From the NCBI RefSeq assembly GCF_019399895.1, contig NC_091879.1, positions 1,178,001 to 1,242,000 on the forward strand: DNA of 64,000 bases, written 5' to 3'. The position numbers were made by a program, and so were the translations under genes. Below the pieces are notes generated by a model. That model made no database searches. It had not been told where the DNA came from and saw only the letters and a program-made list of their open reading frames with translations. Shown here piece after piece: positions 25,901 through 37,192 of this stretch. How positions within the stretch are numbered: the stretch's first letter is position 1; each line of letters starts with the position of its first letter. This DNA is from Cardiocondyla obscurior. Taxonomy: Eukaryota > Arthropoda > Insecta > Hymenoptera > Formicidae.

Positions 25901-27639
25901 ATATTTCCACGGGCAATATATCGTTTACATCGTTCCTGCTTCCGCACCCTTTTTATACCATATCCCTTCAGCCTTCTCGTATCCTATACGTCTAAAGGAT
26001 TCGATATTCGAACATAAAAATCAGCTTTGTCCGGACATGCCGGAGGGGGAATATGCGTGCGAATTCGTAACTGCCAACGTATATCCGCTATCTTGCTGGT
26101 ATTCTTGAAACGATCGCTTCGGCATATTTTTTTATAATTGCGTTTAAAAAGTTTATTCCACGTTTGTAATTAAATCAAATAAGTATTTCTAATTTTCATT
26201 AAATATAAACATTTTTGCGCAAAGAGCGGTGAGGAAAAAAAAAGAAAAGAAATTGTAGACTGTTCGTAAGAATTATCGCGAGGTACTTTCTTGAATGAGT
26301 AGTTTTACAATTTATACGATCGTTTCAAGAGTGCTTATATTAAAATCTAGCGTCGACGTTCAAAGTTTTATGCCCGCCAGTTCAATGCTCGATCGATCGC
26401 CCCGTGAAGCGTCCGCCACGAGAAATGATTGGCGAGTTTTAAAACGGGCCATAAATATAACGGACTCATCAATAATGCACGCGCGCTATCAATATATGAA
26501 GAGAGAGATGCGAGCTTATGTATCAACGTAATGGCGATCCATCGGTATAGCTACCGCCGCCGGTTTCAGGGATTCGCGGTGCCTCTGGTGGAGTGCGGGG
26601 ACCCATATTGCGGCTAGGATGTTTCATTAAATATTTACATAGCACCGTGCTGCTATCAGATACGCTTCAAAATTCATGTCGATTGGCGCGCTATGGACGT
26701 CGATTGAAAAGCCCTTCCCCCTTCGGGCATAACTTTACGAACCGTGGAGCCGGAAATGACGCCCCGTTTCTGCGTGTCCGGGGGCAATCATTACGGATTA
26801 GATAAATATTTTAGCGAAGGACATGTCCTCTCCGAAATAGTCCAACAAAAACTCGTAAAAAATTAATGTAAAAGTTTATCAATGACAAAGCCGGCGCGTT
26901 ATATTTATCAGCGCGTACGAAAATGAAATTCTCAAAGAAATAGAACACAGCGCTGTGCCTAAATTTTGTCAATTATTCATTACTAATCCTTTTTTTTTAA
27001 AAGATAATTCTAAATACGTGGAAAATAATATACCGTAGCTGTTGCGGGGAGAGAAAACGTTTGAGATTACGTGCGGACGGCGGTGAAGCGTTTTTTTGGG
27101 AGCGCAGAAATGTTATTAATAGATCAATAGTATTTGAAATTCCAGCAGGAGCTGAGCCCACCGCAGAGAAATTTCATTGGTTATCAGGGCTTTCGAACGA
27201 GCCCGTAGTTGACGCCTTTGGTCACATTGATTCGTCTGCAGTGAGAATAAACGAGAGGTTGCAATACGAGACCGGGTACTCGTCATACTCTCACGGCGTC
27301 GATGGTCACTCAATAGCCGATAGTGAAGGCTTAACGAATCACAATGCAAATGGCAGCCTGTGAATTGACTACCCAGGACACGCGTCACCGCCACGGCACA
27401 GCCGATCGGTGAATATTGAATTCCAAATTCCTCAATTATCGGTGACAGTGCTCTATTTGTTATACTATCTGGGAGCGAGGCACGTAGAAACGATGAGCTT
27501 AGCCGAGTCTGCGGCTTGAAATATGCCGTTTACAGTGACGTGAAGGTACGCGACGAGTGCGTTGCATATGTAATCCCTACTTAGAGTCACTATTACCGTA
27601 ATATACGACGCATTAACCAAGTTTCTACCTTCGACACGG
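22963..27639. other. Non-coding stretch, no supported gene
   Basis: Mostly unique. GC-richer islands lie at about 23,640-24,010. An open frame of 100 codons at 27,061-27,363 begins with TTG and has no recognised domain. The frame at 25,343-25,627 is likewise unrecognised. A TA run occurs at 25,632-25,647. No element ends of the CAGGG family were noticed here. Confidence 0.55.
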
Positions 27640-28200
27640 GACTACCTCGCGATCGCTGTATTTTTTTATTTCTTTTATCTCTTTTTACCTTTTTTTCTTT
27701 CTCTGCCTCGCTACTTTTTTTTCTTTTTTTTTTTTTTAATTAAAGTCGCATACTAATCGTACGCTAATTTTAGCATTGATTATACCTATAGTTATAGATT
27801 TGTAATTTGTATTATATTTATGTCTATCGAGATTTATTTTTGCGCTTTGCGCTTTGAGAAAGCGCACGTTCTGGAGTATGAATAAATTACTTATGCCTTC
27901 CTACTTCTTCCTTTCCTTCGCCTAGGCAGCCTGACTATCTTTAGACTAATCGTCTAACTGTTTTTAAACTGTTCGCCGGATGTGTTGATGCTAAATGAAA
28001 AAAGGGAATGCTTGTTGCCTGTGTTCAATATCTGACACGCATGGCGCACTTAGTATTCCGCTTCCTGGCATGCAGTACTATGAAAAGTTCTCTGTTCTCT
28101 ATTGCTCCAATACTTAAGCGTTTCATTGTACATAGAATGCCAAGTTATTTACTGTGACTTTTAAATAGCCCGCACCTGAAATGTGGTTTGGCGTACAACC
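27640..28200 (+). other. 3'UTR-like unique AT-rich stretch
   Basis: A T-rich tract (27,660-27,738) is followed by unique, repeat-free sequence. It contains a perfect hairpin (TGCGCTTT at 27,848-27,855, loop GAG, AAAGCGCA at 27,859-27,866), an AATAAA at about 27,882, and UGUACAUA at 28,127-28,134, which fits the known Pumilio site UGUAnAUA. There is no open frame of note. Inference: it could be a 3'UTR or a conserved non-coding element. No terminal coding exon was recognised upstream. Confidence 0.2.
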
Positions 28201-30656
28201 AAGGAAACAAAGCTAGTAAATCCCAACGTAGTTAAATCTTAAGAAAGCTGATAAATTTTAACCAAAATTTAACATATTGGGTACATATAATTTTATAAAA
28301 AAAAAATATTAATAATATTTTGTATTATTTATACCAAAAGTAGTTTAGTCGCGACAAAAATCTCAAGCTGTGTCAGCTCGATTTGTAATAAAGATAAAAC
28401 AATTTTCTAACTTGAAGAATAAAAATACTATAATATTTATAGAATGCATATTCGGTCTTTTACGTAAGCTAAGTTCATAATTTAAATAAAAGATGTTATT
28501 AGGTAAGTTGTAGGACCTGTTTTTTCGAACAGATGAACCGTTGAATTTTTCATGCACGATAAGATCTCGAAGATGCACTCTCGTAAATGTTCTCCCAAAT
28601 TTATGATATTAGTAGGAGGGTGCGTAACGCATATGCTTTTGTGCGTCAACAAAATGTGATGACCGTATGGCAAGCGCGCTATATTATAGTAAATACATAC
28701 GAAACACGCTTTTACCTTTATGGAAATTTCGTGTTACACCACGAAAGCCGCAAAGTGTGTACGTGTAATGTTAGATAAATCGAAATATACCGATAAAGAC
28801 ACATATTTAATTATTAATAAATTTTGTTTTCTTTTTTTAATTAAACGGCGAATTTTATTTATATTTTATTTCAAAAACTTTAAAGACAATTTCTCGTCTT
28901 TTAGATTATTTTATCTTCAACTTTAGATTTTTTAATTCCGCTAGATTATCTCACGTTAAAAATCTATAAACAACATTATCGTAGAATTCTCGTAATTTTT
29001 CGTACGACTGACTCATATTCGCTTAATCCGGAAGCAATATTATTTCGTAGCGTAGAATTGCAAAAAGATTTCCGACTGCACCGGAGTAAGGGGATCGAGG
29101 CGATAGCAGATGTGCGCGGGTGGCGGGGGTTAATTGAAGTATTTCTTATCTAAAAACTGGTGATCCCATACAGCCGCGAGCTGGGAAGACCTTTGATCCG
29201 TTAAGGTCTGCCCGGGCGTGATTGCAGGGCTCTTGTCTTCTCTTATAATTGATATTGGCTCAGCGGTGGTGGTGTAGTGGCGGTTGGCCCGTCCAAGAGC
29301 CACCCTGGACTATAGGATTCAGAAGTAAGGGGTCAAGGGGTGGGGGGAGGGGGAGAGGGGAAGGTGATTTCGATGGTCATGGAAAGGCGTACTTGGCGGA
29401 AGGGACGACGGGACCAGCCACCAGCAGCTCTAATCCCCGATGGCCCCGTCTTCGAGAATAGTTGGTAATCCTATGGGATAGTTGGAGATCACCGAGTTAC
29501 ACTGGACACACTTGAGCGTCGGGGGAGTCTGCTAGACCCTTTATTGGCAAACGCCGCTAAGGTGGATATCTAAAGAGAATTCGAACTTGAGGAACTCGAG
29601 TTACACATCGGCGGAGTCGAACGCGAATTTCGAGTAAAGATGGATAAGAGAGGAGTGCAAGGCGAGGAGGATACCAGTTCGAAGGTGGAAACCGCTTAAT
29701 GTTCCAAGTTCAAGCTGAATCTGACCCAAGACTTACAATCGTACGCTTAATGTGGGGAGCCTAAGGAATTAAAGGGAATGATAGTATTGCGAAAGACTGT
29801 ATGGCTTAATGTAGATTAGTGTGATATATAATACAGCTGCATTAATTATTACCGAGTTATTTAATTTGATTATAATTTTAATATTGCCGTTTATATAAGT
29901 TTAACAAAAAGTTAAAAAAAAAAAAAAAAAAAGAAACTACAATTAATTAATTAATTAATTTGTTCCTTATTGAGATCGTGTTTCCATCTCGACCGCGCTT
30001 GTCGCAAAAATTGTGCGATATAATTACATTTTATAATTGCGCACGTATCAAAGAATTCGCCTGTACAATACCGAGCTATGAAACAAATGGCTTGCTGTTG
30101 AAAATGGGAGGTAAATTGAACAATTTCACGGCGGATAATCCAGGATGGATTCGCTCGATTCGAATACACGTAGCTCCGAATGCACAAACGCGTACACAGG
30201 CGCAAGTGCCGGGACGAGTCATTTGAGTGATGTAGGCAGATCGAATGTTCTTCAACTAGTCAGACTTCGAAAGAGTCGGAGAAGGAGGGCGAGAGAGAGA
30301 GAGAGAGAAAGAGAAATAAAGAGAAAAAGAGGGTGAACGGAGGGTGAAGGCTCGAGCAAGACACCGGGAAGAAGCAAGCCGCGCGGGGTGGCCGACAAGA
30401 GCCAGGGGATTCGCGGGATGTTCCCGCAGTACGGATTCACGGAGCGTTATGATTTGTGCTCGCTTAGACTTCCGTCAATAATTTTACAGCAAATTTAACT
30501 CGAAACTTTCCGCCAGCCGTGTTTCGTCCCCTCCCACTTGCGTCGCTCCTTCATCCCCCGCCGCGTACCCCCGATAATTCACCGTGGACGGCTCTCGACA
30601 CTCGCGTAAAAAACTTTCGGCTCATCTGCCACCCCTCGTCGCGCTCCCCCGCCGCG
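28201..30656. other. Non-coding stretch, no supported gene
   Basis: Contains a GC-rich G-run patch (29,330-29,370), an A tract near 29,914-29,932, an (ATTA)n run at 29,941-29,960 and a (GA)n tract at about 30,290-30,330. No gene is supported. Confidence 0.55.
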
Positions 30657-30770
30657 ATGTTTATTCGTTCGGATAACGGAAATGTGATTGCTTCCAAGAA
30701 TCTCGATGATTATCGAGAGCTCTATGCCTCATTAATTGCTCTCCCTGACTTCGAAATAATTGACGATTAA
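30657..30770 (+). CDS. Candidate 37-codon small ORF
   Basis: ATG at 30,657, stop TAA at 30,768-30,770. The peptide runs MFIRSDNGNVIASKNLDD, then YRELYASLIALPDFEIIDD. It is acidic and balanced in composition, unlike the biased frames nearby. The same frame is open upstream to 30,519 without another useful ATG. There is no signal peptide and no membrane segment. No family is recognised. It could be a small protein, the last exon of a gene, or chance. Confidence 0.2.
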   Translation: MFIRSDNGNVIASKNLDDYRELYASLIALPDFEIIDD

Positions 30771-32700
30771 TAACCGACCCTCACGTCGTGTGTGAAGAAT
30801 GACGAGATACATTATCATCTCTGTGCTTACTAGGCCTACATTATTATATCCGCAATAAGCTGCCGAAATTATACGTATATTTTAAGAATGATATCGTACG
30901 AGAAATGGTTTTTTTAATTATATATAATTAATAATTGATAAAAAAAATTATTAATAAATGTAAAAAACACACTTTAAATATCGACGCAGCGATGTGCATT
31001 ACGACTACAATTTACAAACGTAATAATTTATTAAAACTACGCTGTACGTTGTATTAAATATTTTCACCGGGCTATCGGATTACCGAGAGACATTATTAAT
31101 GCTTCTGCCAACATACTTATCAACAGCCTTAATTTATTTCAGCGTTTATTGGAGTATCGTATGTAAAATAAAATATTAACGAATGGAAAGTTGAAAATAA
31201 CACGGGAAGAGTAACTCGCGAGCTGGAAAGTCACTCTTTCTGTCATTTTGTTAATAGATAACGACAGCCGTTCTCAAAGTTGATTGATTCAAAAGCTTTC
31301 AAGAGATTTCCGTTTAGAAATTCTCAACGTATTCACAGCCGCGCGCTCAGAATTAACTCTCATGCTTTGTAAATCATAAAAAGTGCTTCACAAATCAAAT
31401 GAGTAAAAAAAAAAAAAAAAAAAAAAAGAAATTAACACGTTAAAGTTCAATGTTAGAAACGGCGGCGGTCGTCCGCAGATCTAGAAAATAAAACGGGTGA
31501 GACGGTGGGAAGGGTTTCCGAGCAAGGCTAAGAGAAAAACGGAACGGGTGATACGGGCGTAGAAGAAATGAATCGACGACAGGAGAAACGCGCGTTCATC
31601 CGCGCTTACGCCGATCCCGTGCTTCGTCGCTATAGATAGACGCGTGCAGCATCGCCAGCACGCATCGCGTACGAGAGCGATGAAGAACGGTGACGCGATA
31701 ATTCGGGTTACGGTCGTTTTCGGCGTCGCGACGCCGATTCGCGTATTGCCGCATCTCGAATCCGCCGTCATACGATCAACCCGATCATAAGAAAGGGAGA
31801 AAAGAACAGTAACGATAAAAAATAAAGGGGAAAAAAGGGGGCGAGAAGGGAAAAGAAAAGCGGCAAGTACGAGACAAAATCGGGAACGAGTTCGCCAGTG
31901 AGCACGGGAGCGCGACACGACGAAGGGATCGGGAGGGCAAAGAGGTAACGGTGACACTTAACTGTGTCTGAATCCAGCCGCGTGCATTGTTCGCCGCTAA
32001 TTTTAGTGCTAGCTGTCGCTTTGTCCAACGCTTCTATAGCCGGATCGAGGAGAGTCGAATGGTCTCTATGTTTCCCTCTTCATCTTCTTTACCTTCGCGC
32101 TTTTCTTTCTCTTTCTTCTTTTTTTTTTTATTTTTTTTTTATCGGGACACGATGAGAAAAAAAAAATCTTGGTGAAAACGAAAGGACCTTGTAGAGGAAG
32201 TTTTGCCGAGGAAAACTTTTGCCGTGATTCGTGCGCATAGTGCGTGATTTAAATCGATCTTCTAGTTACAGGATACCATCAAAGAAATTTTTTTTTTTCT
32301 ACAATGCAATTTTTTTTATTCAATGCAAAATATTATTTTATGCATTAGGGGACGAATTTTAAGTGAGCAATATCCGCGTTTAATATGATTTACTTGCGTT
32401 TGCCAGTGAAGACATGGTATTTTCATCGTCCATTTACCGTTAAATATACTTGTCATCTCGTGTTGACGTTGGATACGATCTTCATGTCGAGTAAATAAAA
32501 TTCAGACGTTCGCAAATAATTTTCCACGCGATGCAAGGAACGAGCTCGATAATTAGCTCGATAACATTAATTTCAGTATTAAATTGTCACGGATATGAAA
32601 TTATGTAAAAAGAAAATCCAACGAACTATTTAATATTGAATTGAATTGCATTCGAGATTCGCGAAGTTAGCACGGCCCCCGTAAAATAGTGATATAAATA
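30771..32700. other. Non-coding stretch, no supported gene
   Basis: A 23-base A tract lies at 31,405-31,427. The minus-strand frame at 31,481-31,957 (158 codons) is rich in Phe, Leu, Arg and Ser and reflects purine-rich sequence on the + strand. A T-rich tract lies at about 32,119-32,139. Confidence 0.55.
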
Positions 32701-32709
32701 GTGATATAT

Positions 32710-32905
32710 AAGAATTAGAAAAAAAAATTAGGACCATTTATTAAAAAATCAGTTTTAGATCATTTAAAAAAATTCAATTCAATTCAATTAAATAATTCGA
32801 AACTATTTTTATTTAATTTAAAAAAAAAAAAATTTTTAACCCGAAACCAAATTTAATTTTATTTAAAAATAAAATCGGACCATTGAATTAAAAGAAAGAC
32901 TAGAT
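32710..32905 (+). repeat. Diverged relative of the 212-bp repeat
   Basis: Order and motifs match the tandem unit at 22,181: GGACCATTTATT, then ATCAGTTTTAGATCATTTA, AATTCAATTCAATT, TTTTTAACCCGAAACCAAAT, and AAAATCGGACCATTGAATT. It is a single copy with many substitutions, so it is older than the tandem pair. No terminal CAGGG motifs flank it. Confidence 0.6.
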
Positions 32906-35420
32906 TTGCCGCGTAATATTAACAGTATGAAGAACGAGACCAAAGAAACTCAATTCTTCAATCAAAAACTTCTAAAGCTACGTACGCGGCTTTCTTGCTG
33001 CATCAGAATACAGTTATAAATATTTCACGGGCACACGCAGATTCCAAGGGAGCCGCCGACGTATCTCATGGGGCCTACAACGACGAGGGTGTTTGCGCGA
33101 GTTCTTTTTCTATTATACCGTGATTTTTTATTGACGAAGTGGACACTGTGGTCTCGCAAAGGGTCCGAGGACATCTATTACTTTGTTACTTGCTTTTTTC
33201 GCCGCTGCACACCTCAAATACACGAGTGCGCGCTCCCACGCTCACATATCCGGCCGCGTGCACGTACGAGGCCGCCTCGCGACCCTTCTTCGCGAAGGGT
33301 AGAAACTCGGATCGGAAAAGGATAGAAGGTAAGAACGACGAGGATGAAGGTTCGCTCGCACGCTCGAAGCAGGAATGAGAAAGAGCAGCGGAAGAGAAAG
33401 AGAGACGGCACGGATAAACTGACGTACTGGAGGGAGAAAGCGCGAGAACAGGTCAGTTTTGTCCCAAGCGTGCAATGCTCGAGGCCATAGATCACGCAAT
33501 ATCAGTTGTCAGGCTGACTCGAACGGATCGAATGGCGGAGGCGATGGGGTGGACACGGGACTGCCGGGACAACTGGACACTGACTGTCCCTGAAGTGCGA
33601 GTGATGACCCTCGGGGGAGCCCCCCGGCCCATGCAAAAACGTCGCGGCCGATTCCCCCCCTACCCCTCCCCTCCGCCCCACGCCTAGGTAGACCCTAGAC
33701 TACTGTCCGACGTCACCTTTTCCCCGTTTATGGCAAAGGACACATAAAAAGGAATATGTAACGAAGACCGATAATTCACGTTGCCGGTTATTTCTCCATA
33801 CGAATATTCCTGTCTCCCTTGGTCAAACTAACCGAGGAGAGTGAAAGAGAAAAGGGGAGAGAACTTGGGGTTTTTTTTTTTTTTTTTATCGTTCGAATTC
33901 TCGGACAGCGGAGATTTCTGTTGTCCGGGAGGGTTTGAATATGGTTTGATAGGGCCACCGCGCAATCGGCCTCTATGTGTTTCTCCGTTCTCCGTTTTCC
34001 CTGCAGACCGTGAATACGAAATTGCCCGGTCGCCTCACCGGTGCCCCATTCGCCGCTGACTTATTTATGTGATTGCCTATCGAGTCGATGAAAAACAATG
34101 TGCAACAGAAGTGTAAAGAGGCCAGAGGGGAAAGATCGATGGGTATAAGGGTGATTCTTCTCTATCTTTCTTGACCGTTTGATGTAATTCCAACGGATTC
34201 TCTTCGTACTTAATGTCTGAGATATACAGGGTGTCCCAGGGTTAGTGTGATAACGCTCGTGGGGCGATAGATCTCGACAAATTGAACGTAAAAGTTCTAT
34301 ATCATTTTACGTTTTTTCAAATTATAGTCGAGATGTGAATTTTTAAAAATTAATAAAATACAGCGAATAAGTTCCACGCTGTAGTAGAAAAAAGCACAGC
34401 CTACTCTAACACGCATGTAATAATATTTTGTCGTATTGCTATTTCGAATGTTATAACATCGTACGGCTTTTATAGCGTCAGAAATAGACAGGACACGCGT
34501 CGCATAGGGAAAATGTAAAGCAAAGGTAGATCGAGGCAATGTAGATTCAAGTGAAGAGCCTAAACAAACATGCTTGCCTTTATTACTACACCTCTCTTTG
34601 CCTCCTACCGCCGTCCTACTACATTTCACATGACATTTTGTCTTATTTAAATTTTATCTTATCTACGTGCTAACACATCGAGTACTTTAGCGTTTAAAGA
34701 TATTGCTTCGAGAAGATTGGAAAGTTAATATTATTTATCAAAAAGCAACTGATTTCCTTTGCGCGAGCTATATTTAAAATAAAAAATGCAAATAATAAAA
34801 ATTTACTAAAAGAAATTTTTTTGATACGTAGCAAAATAACAAAGTTATATGCCGTCGGAACGTAGCGAATTTCAGACCCGTTTGATCAAACTAAACCGCA
34901 CGTTATATAGAATTGTCGATTTCTCATATAACCGTTGGCTGATTTTGAGAATAGACATGCGCGAACGATTATTTCGAGGGCTGATCATCCCGTTAAATCC
35001 TGATTCGCAGTTGCCCAGAAGCACCGGGAAGTAATCAGACCGATAGGGCAGTTAAATAGCATCGTAACCACGACCGAATTGTTAACACGTGGAACACGCA
35101 ACGTACATGTTGCTACGGGGCACAAAATCCGTTTGGTCGAATCTCCAAATCTGTATTACGCGCGTTTTCGAGATCGGTTGTGTTAGCAGTGCAAAAGTAT
35201 AATGCAAAATACCGGAAAATAGCTCTCTTTATCTTAGAAAATTAATACAGGAAATTAATACAAAAATAATCAATAGGTATTATTGCAAATATGCTGTTGT
35301 AGATTTAAAAATGTCAGATATCACAAACGAAAAAGTATAGTTAAAAATATTTAGATACTTAGGTAGTGTATTCAGATATAAAATGAAAAAATTAGATTGA
35401 CTCATTTTATTTTTGCCACA
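32906..35420. other. Non-coding stretch with one solo element end
   Basis: An acceptor-like TTTTCCCTGCAG ends at 34,005. A T tract lies at 33,871-33,887. The open frames on both strands are biased in composition. The element end at 34,223 is listed separately. No gene is supported. Confidence 0.5.
34223..34240 (+). mobile_element. Isolated TATACAGGGTGTCCCAGG end
   Basis: This is the same terminal motif as the foldback elements, but it continues with a different sequence (GTTAGTGTGATAACGCTC). No inverted mate was found nearby. It is a probable remnant of a related but distinct element. Confidence 0.45.
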
Positions 35421-35631
35421 CCATAATTATCCCGTCACTGCCAAATACAAATCAAAAGCCAATTTAATGTATTTGGCAGTGACCGGAGAATTATGGGAGA
35501 ATTAATTAAACTTTGTTAAATTAATTATTAAACAATGTATGCCAATCTAATTTTTTAATAATAACTTTTTTAATAACACTACTTTATATTAAATAATTTT
35601 TGGTGCCCGAATACTTATGGGAGTCACTGTA
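35421..35631. mobile_element. Tc1/mariner-like non-autonomous remnant
   Basis: A hairpin is formed by CCATAATTATCCCGTCACTG (35,421) and its imperfect mirror (35,469-35,497). The right end, GGTGCCCGAATACTTATGGG followed by AGTCACTGTA (35,602-35,631), resembles known Tc1-type termini (CAGTG...CATAAGTATTC on the minus strand). The inner hairpin arm resembles the same terminus. No transposase remains. A clear left end was not located; AAAATTAGATTG at about 35,389 pairs with part of the right half. Confidence 0.45.
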
Positions 35632-35717
35632 TCTAATGTAATTTTAATTATGTTATACATATAATACAATATTATAAATATTAATCTACATTAATACTAT
35701 TTTATTTTATGTTACAG

Positions 35718-35760
35718 TCACCGGCAGCATCTTCAACTCCGCTGATGCTCATGCAGATCG
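35718..35760 (+). CDS. 43-nt cassette exon, copy 1 (+)
   Basis: Acceptor TTTATGTTACAG ends at 35,717 and a strong donor GTGAGT begins at 35,761. Two frames are open. One gives SPAASSTPLMLMQI plus one base (phase 1), which continues without a stop into the exon at 37,118 as VESLARVV. The other gives TGSIFNSADAHAD plus two bases and continues as GIPCESSAVKEEM. Of the three + copies, only this one lies upstream of 37,118. The protein is not recognised. Repetition in both orientations makes it uncertain whether this is a functional exon of a gene or part of a mobile or duplicated unit. Confidence 0.45.
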
Positions 35761-36052
35761 GTGAGTCGCATGTTCTTTTTTTTCCTTTTTAATATAGTTT
35801 GTAGAAAAATATATAACATGTTAAAAAATAATTGTAATAAAAATGTATAAAAACAAAATTATTAATTAAACTGAGAAGAGGAAATAGCCTCGAAAAGGCG
35901 ATATGCATCAGCGAAGCAACTTTTAAAGAAGCATTAATTTTTCTCTAAATAAAAATTGTTTTAACTTGCGTTAAAAAACCGAACAAACTTATTTGCCAAC
36001 CTAATATATTTTTCTACAAACTATATTAAAAAAAAAAAAACATGCGACTCAC

Positions 36053-36095
36053 CGATCTGCATGAGTATCAGCGAAGTTGAAGATGCTGCCGGTGA
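36053..36095 (-). pseudogene. Cassette exon copy 2 (-)
   Basis: Minus-strand copy with donor GTGAGT (36,047-36,052) and a shortened acceptor, GTTAG. At least two substitutions occur within the exon (CTTCGCTGATACTC instead of CTCCGCTGATGCTC). Splice dinucleotides survive. It lies inside the intron between copy 1 and the 37,118 exon when read on +. Confidence 0.55.
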
Positions 36096-36452
36096 CTAAC
36101 ATAAAATAAAAAACTATTAATGTAAATTAATATTTATAATACAATATTATCGAAAATTGACGTAAGTATAACATTGCATCCCGATCGAAACTCCATAAAC
36201 TCAAATGACGACTTTATACGGTTACCCCTAGATAGATTCGTATATTCGGAGATTGATCATTGTATCCCTAACGTATCGCTAATCGTTCCTGTCAATCATC
36301 TTGGCGTTTTGGTACGATAAAGCACTATTAGATACTCGAATGAAGTAGAAGAACGCTATCCTTGTAGCGTACTTGCTGATTGACGTTACACACTTTTCCA
36401 GAAAGAATGTAATTGATTAGCAATTTCCGGAAGAAAAACTTCTTACGAAAAC

Positions 36453-36660
36453 CATGCACTTACGATACACGTCTTATATGCAGGCAAAAAAAAATGAGAA
36501 ATATAACCCAGGACATTAAATAGATATAACAATATTAATTAAATATGAGAATTAATAACGAAAATTGTTATTTGTAGCGTATTAATATTTTTTAAATATT
36601 TTTTAATATTTTTAATTTAATATTTAATTAAACACCTATTTACTTTACGAAAAGAAATAT
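36453..36660 (+). repeat. Segment whose two halves recur elsewhere
   Basis: 36,453-36,539 matches 42,241-42,326, directly after palindrome C. 36,544-36,660 matches 44,957-45,073 with about one difference. Here the two halves are joined and run straight into a cassette-flank fragment at 36,661. This shows that the duplication was scrambled and not a simple copy. Confidence 0.75.
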
Positions 36661-37073
36661 GGATCAGCGGAGCAACTTTTAAAGAAGCATTAATTTTTCT
36701 CTAAATAAAAATTGTTTTAACTTGCGTTAAAAAACCAAACAAACTTATTTGCCACAAGGAATAAAAAGAACATGCGACTCACCGATCTGCATGAGCATCA
36801 GCGGAGTTGAAGATGCTGCCGATGACTGTAACATAAAATAAAAAAGTATTAATGTAAATTAATATTTATAATATTGTAATATAAATATTTTTTTCCTTTT
36901 TAATATAGTTTGTAGAAAAATATATAACATGTTAAAAAATAATTGTAATAAAAATGTATAAAAACAAAATTATTAATTAAACTGAGAGGAGGAGGTAGCC
37001 TCGGAAAGGCGATATGCATCAGCGGAGCAACTTTTAAAGAAGCATTAATTTTTCTCTAAATAAAAATTGTTTT
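36661..37073. repeat. Unit B: partial cassette with copy 3 (-)
   Basis: A downstream-intron segment in + orientation (ATCAGCGGAGCAACTTTTAA to CTTGCGTTAAAAAACC) is followed by cassette copy 3 in - orientation. Then comes a second + orientation downstream-intron segment (about 36,892-37,073) that lacks its own exon. The latter runs directly into the acceptor of the exon at 37,118. It is consistent with a palindrome that lost its + exon by deletion. Confidence 0.7.
36783..36825 (-). CDS. Cassette exon copy 3 (-)
   Basis: Intact donor (ACTCAC at 36,777-36,782 on +) and acceptor (CTGTAAC at 36,826-36,832 on +). One substitution relative to copy 1 (GCCGATGA instead of GCCGGTGA on +). Both splice sites are functional in appearance on the minus strand. 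Confidence 0.35.
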
Positions 37074-37117
37074 ATTTTAATATACGTTTAATTTAATTTA
37101 TTCTTTTATCTTTACAG

Positions 37118-37192
37118 TGGAATCCCTTGCGAGAGTAGTGCAGTCAAAGAGGAAATGCGAAGGCGACAAGTGGAAAGAGACCACGTCAAAAG
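37118..37192 (+). CDS. 75-nt candidate internal coding exon
   Basis: Acceptor TTTTATCTTTACAG ends at 37,117; donor AAAAG|GTAATT begins at 37,193. The 75-nt length is a multiple of three, so it preserves phase. In the frame continuing copy 1 (phase 1) it reads VESLARVVQSKRKCEG then DKWKETTSK. The alternative frame (phase 2) reads GIPCESSAVKEEMRRRQ then VERDHVKR. Both are free of stops. The second is highly charged and ends like the start of a Sox HMG box, but no such box was found downstream in the window. No family is assigned. Confidence 0.45.

Larger units (their letters stand above)
35671..36140. repeat. Palindrome A: cassette exon copies 1 (+) and 2 (-)
   Basis: The left arm (35,671-35,812) and right arm (about 36,005-36,140) are reverse complements. 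Each holds intronic flank, the 43-nt exon and the start of the following intron. Between them lies the single-copy downstream intronic segment with GCATCAGCGAAG (35,905-35,916) and TAACTTGCGTTAAAAAACC. The donor sides of the two exons face each other. The right exon has two or more substitutions and a 2-base loss in its acceptor, which still ends in AG. Confidence 0.8.

Noticed and set aside
31481..31957. 158-codon minus-strand frame
   Set aside because: Mirrors a purine-rich + strand; the peptide is a Phe/Leu/Arg-rich low-complexity sequence.
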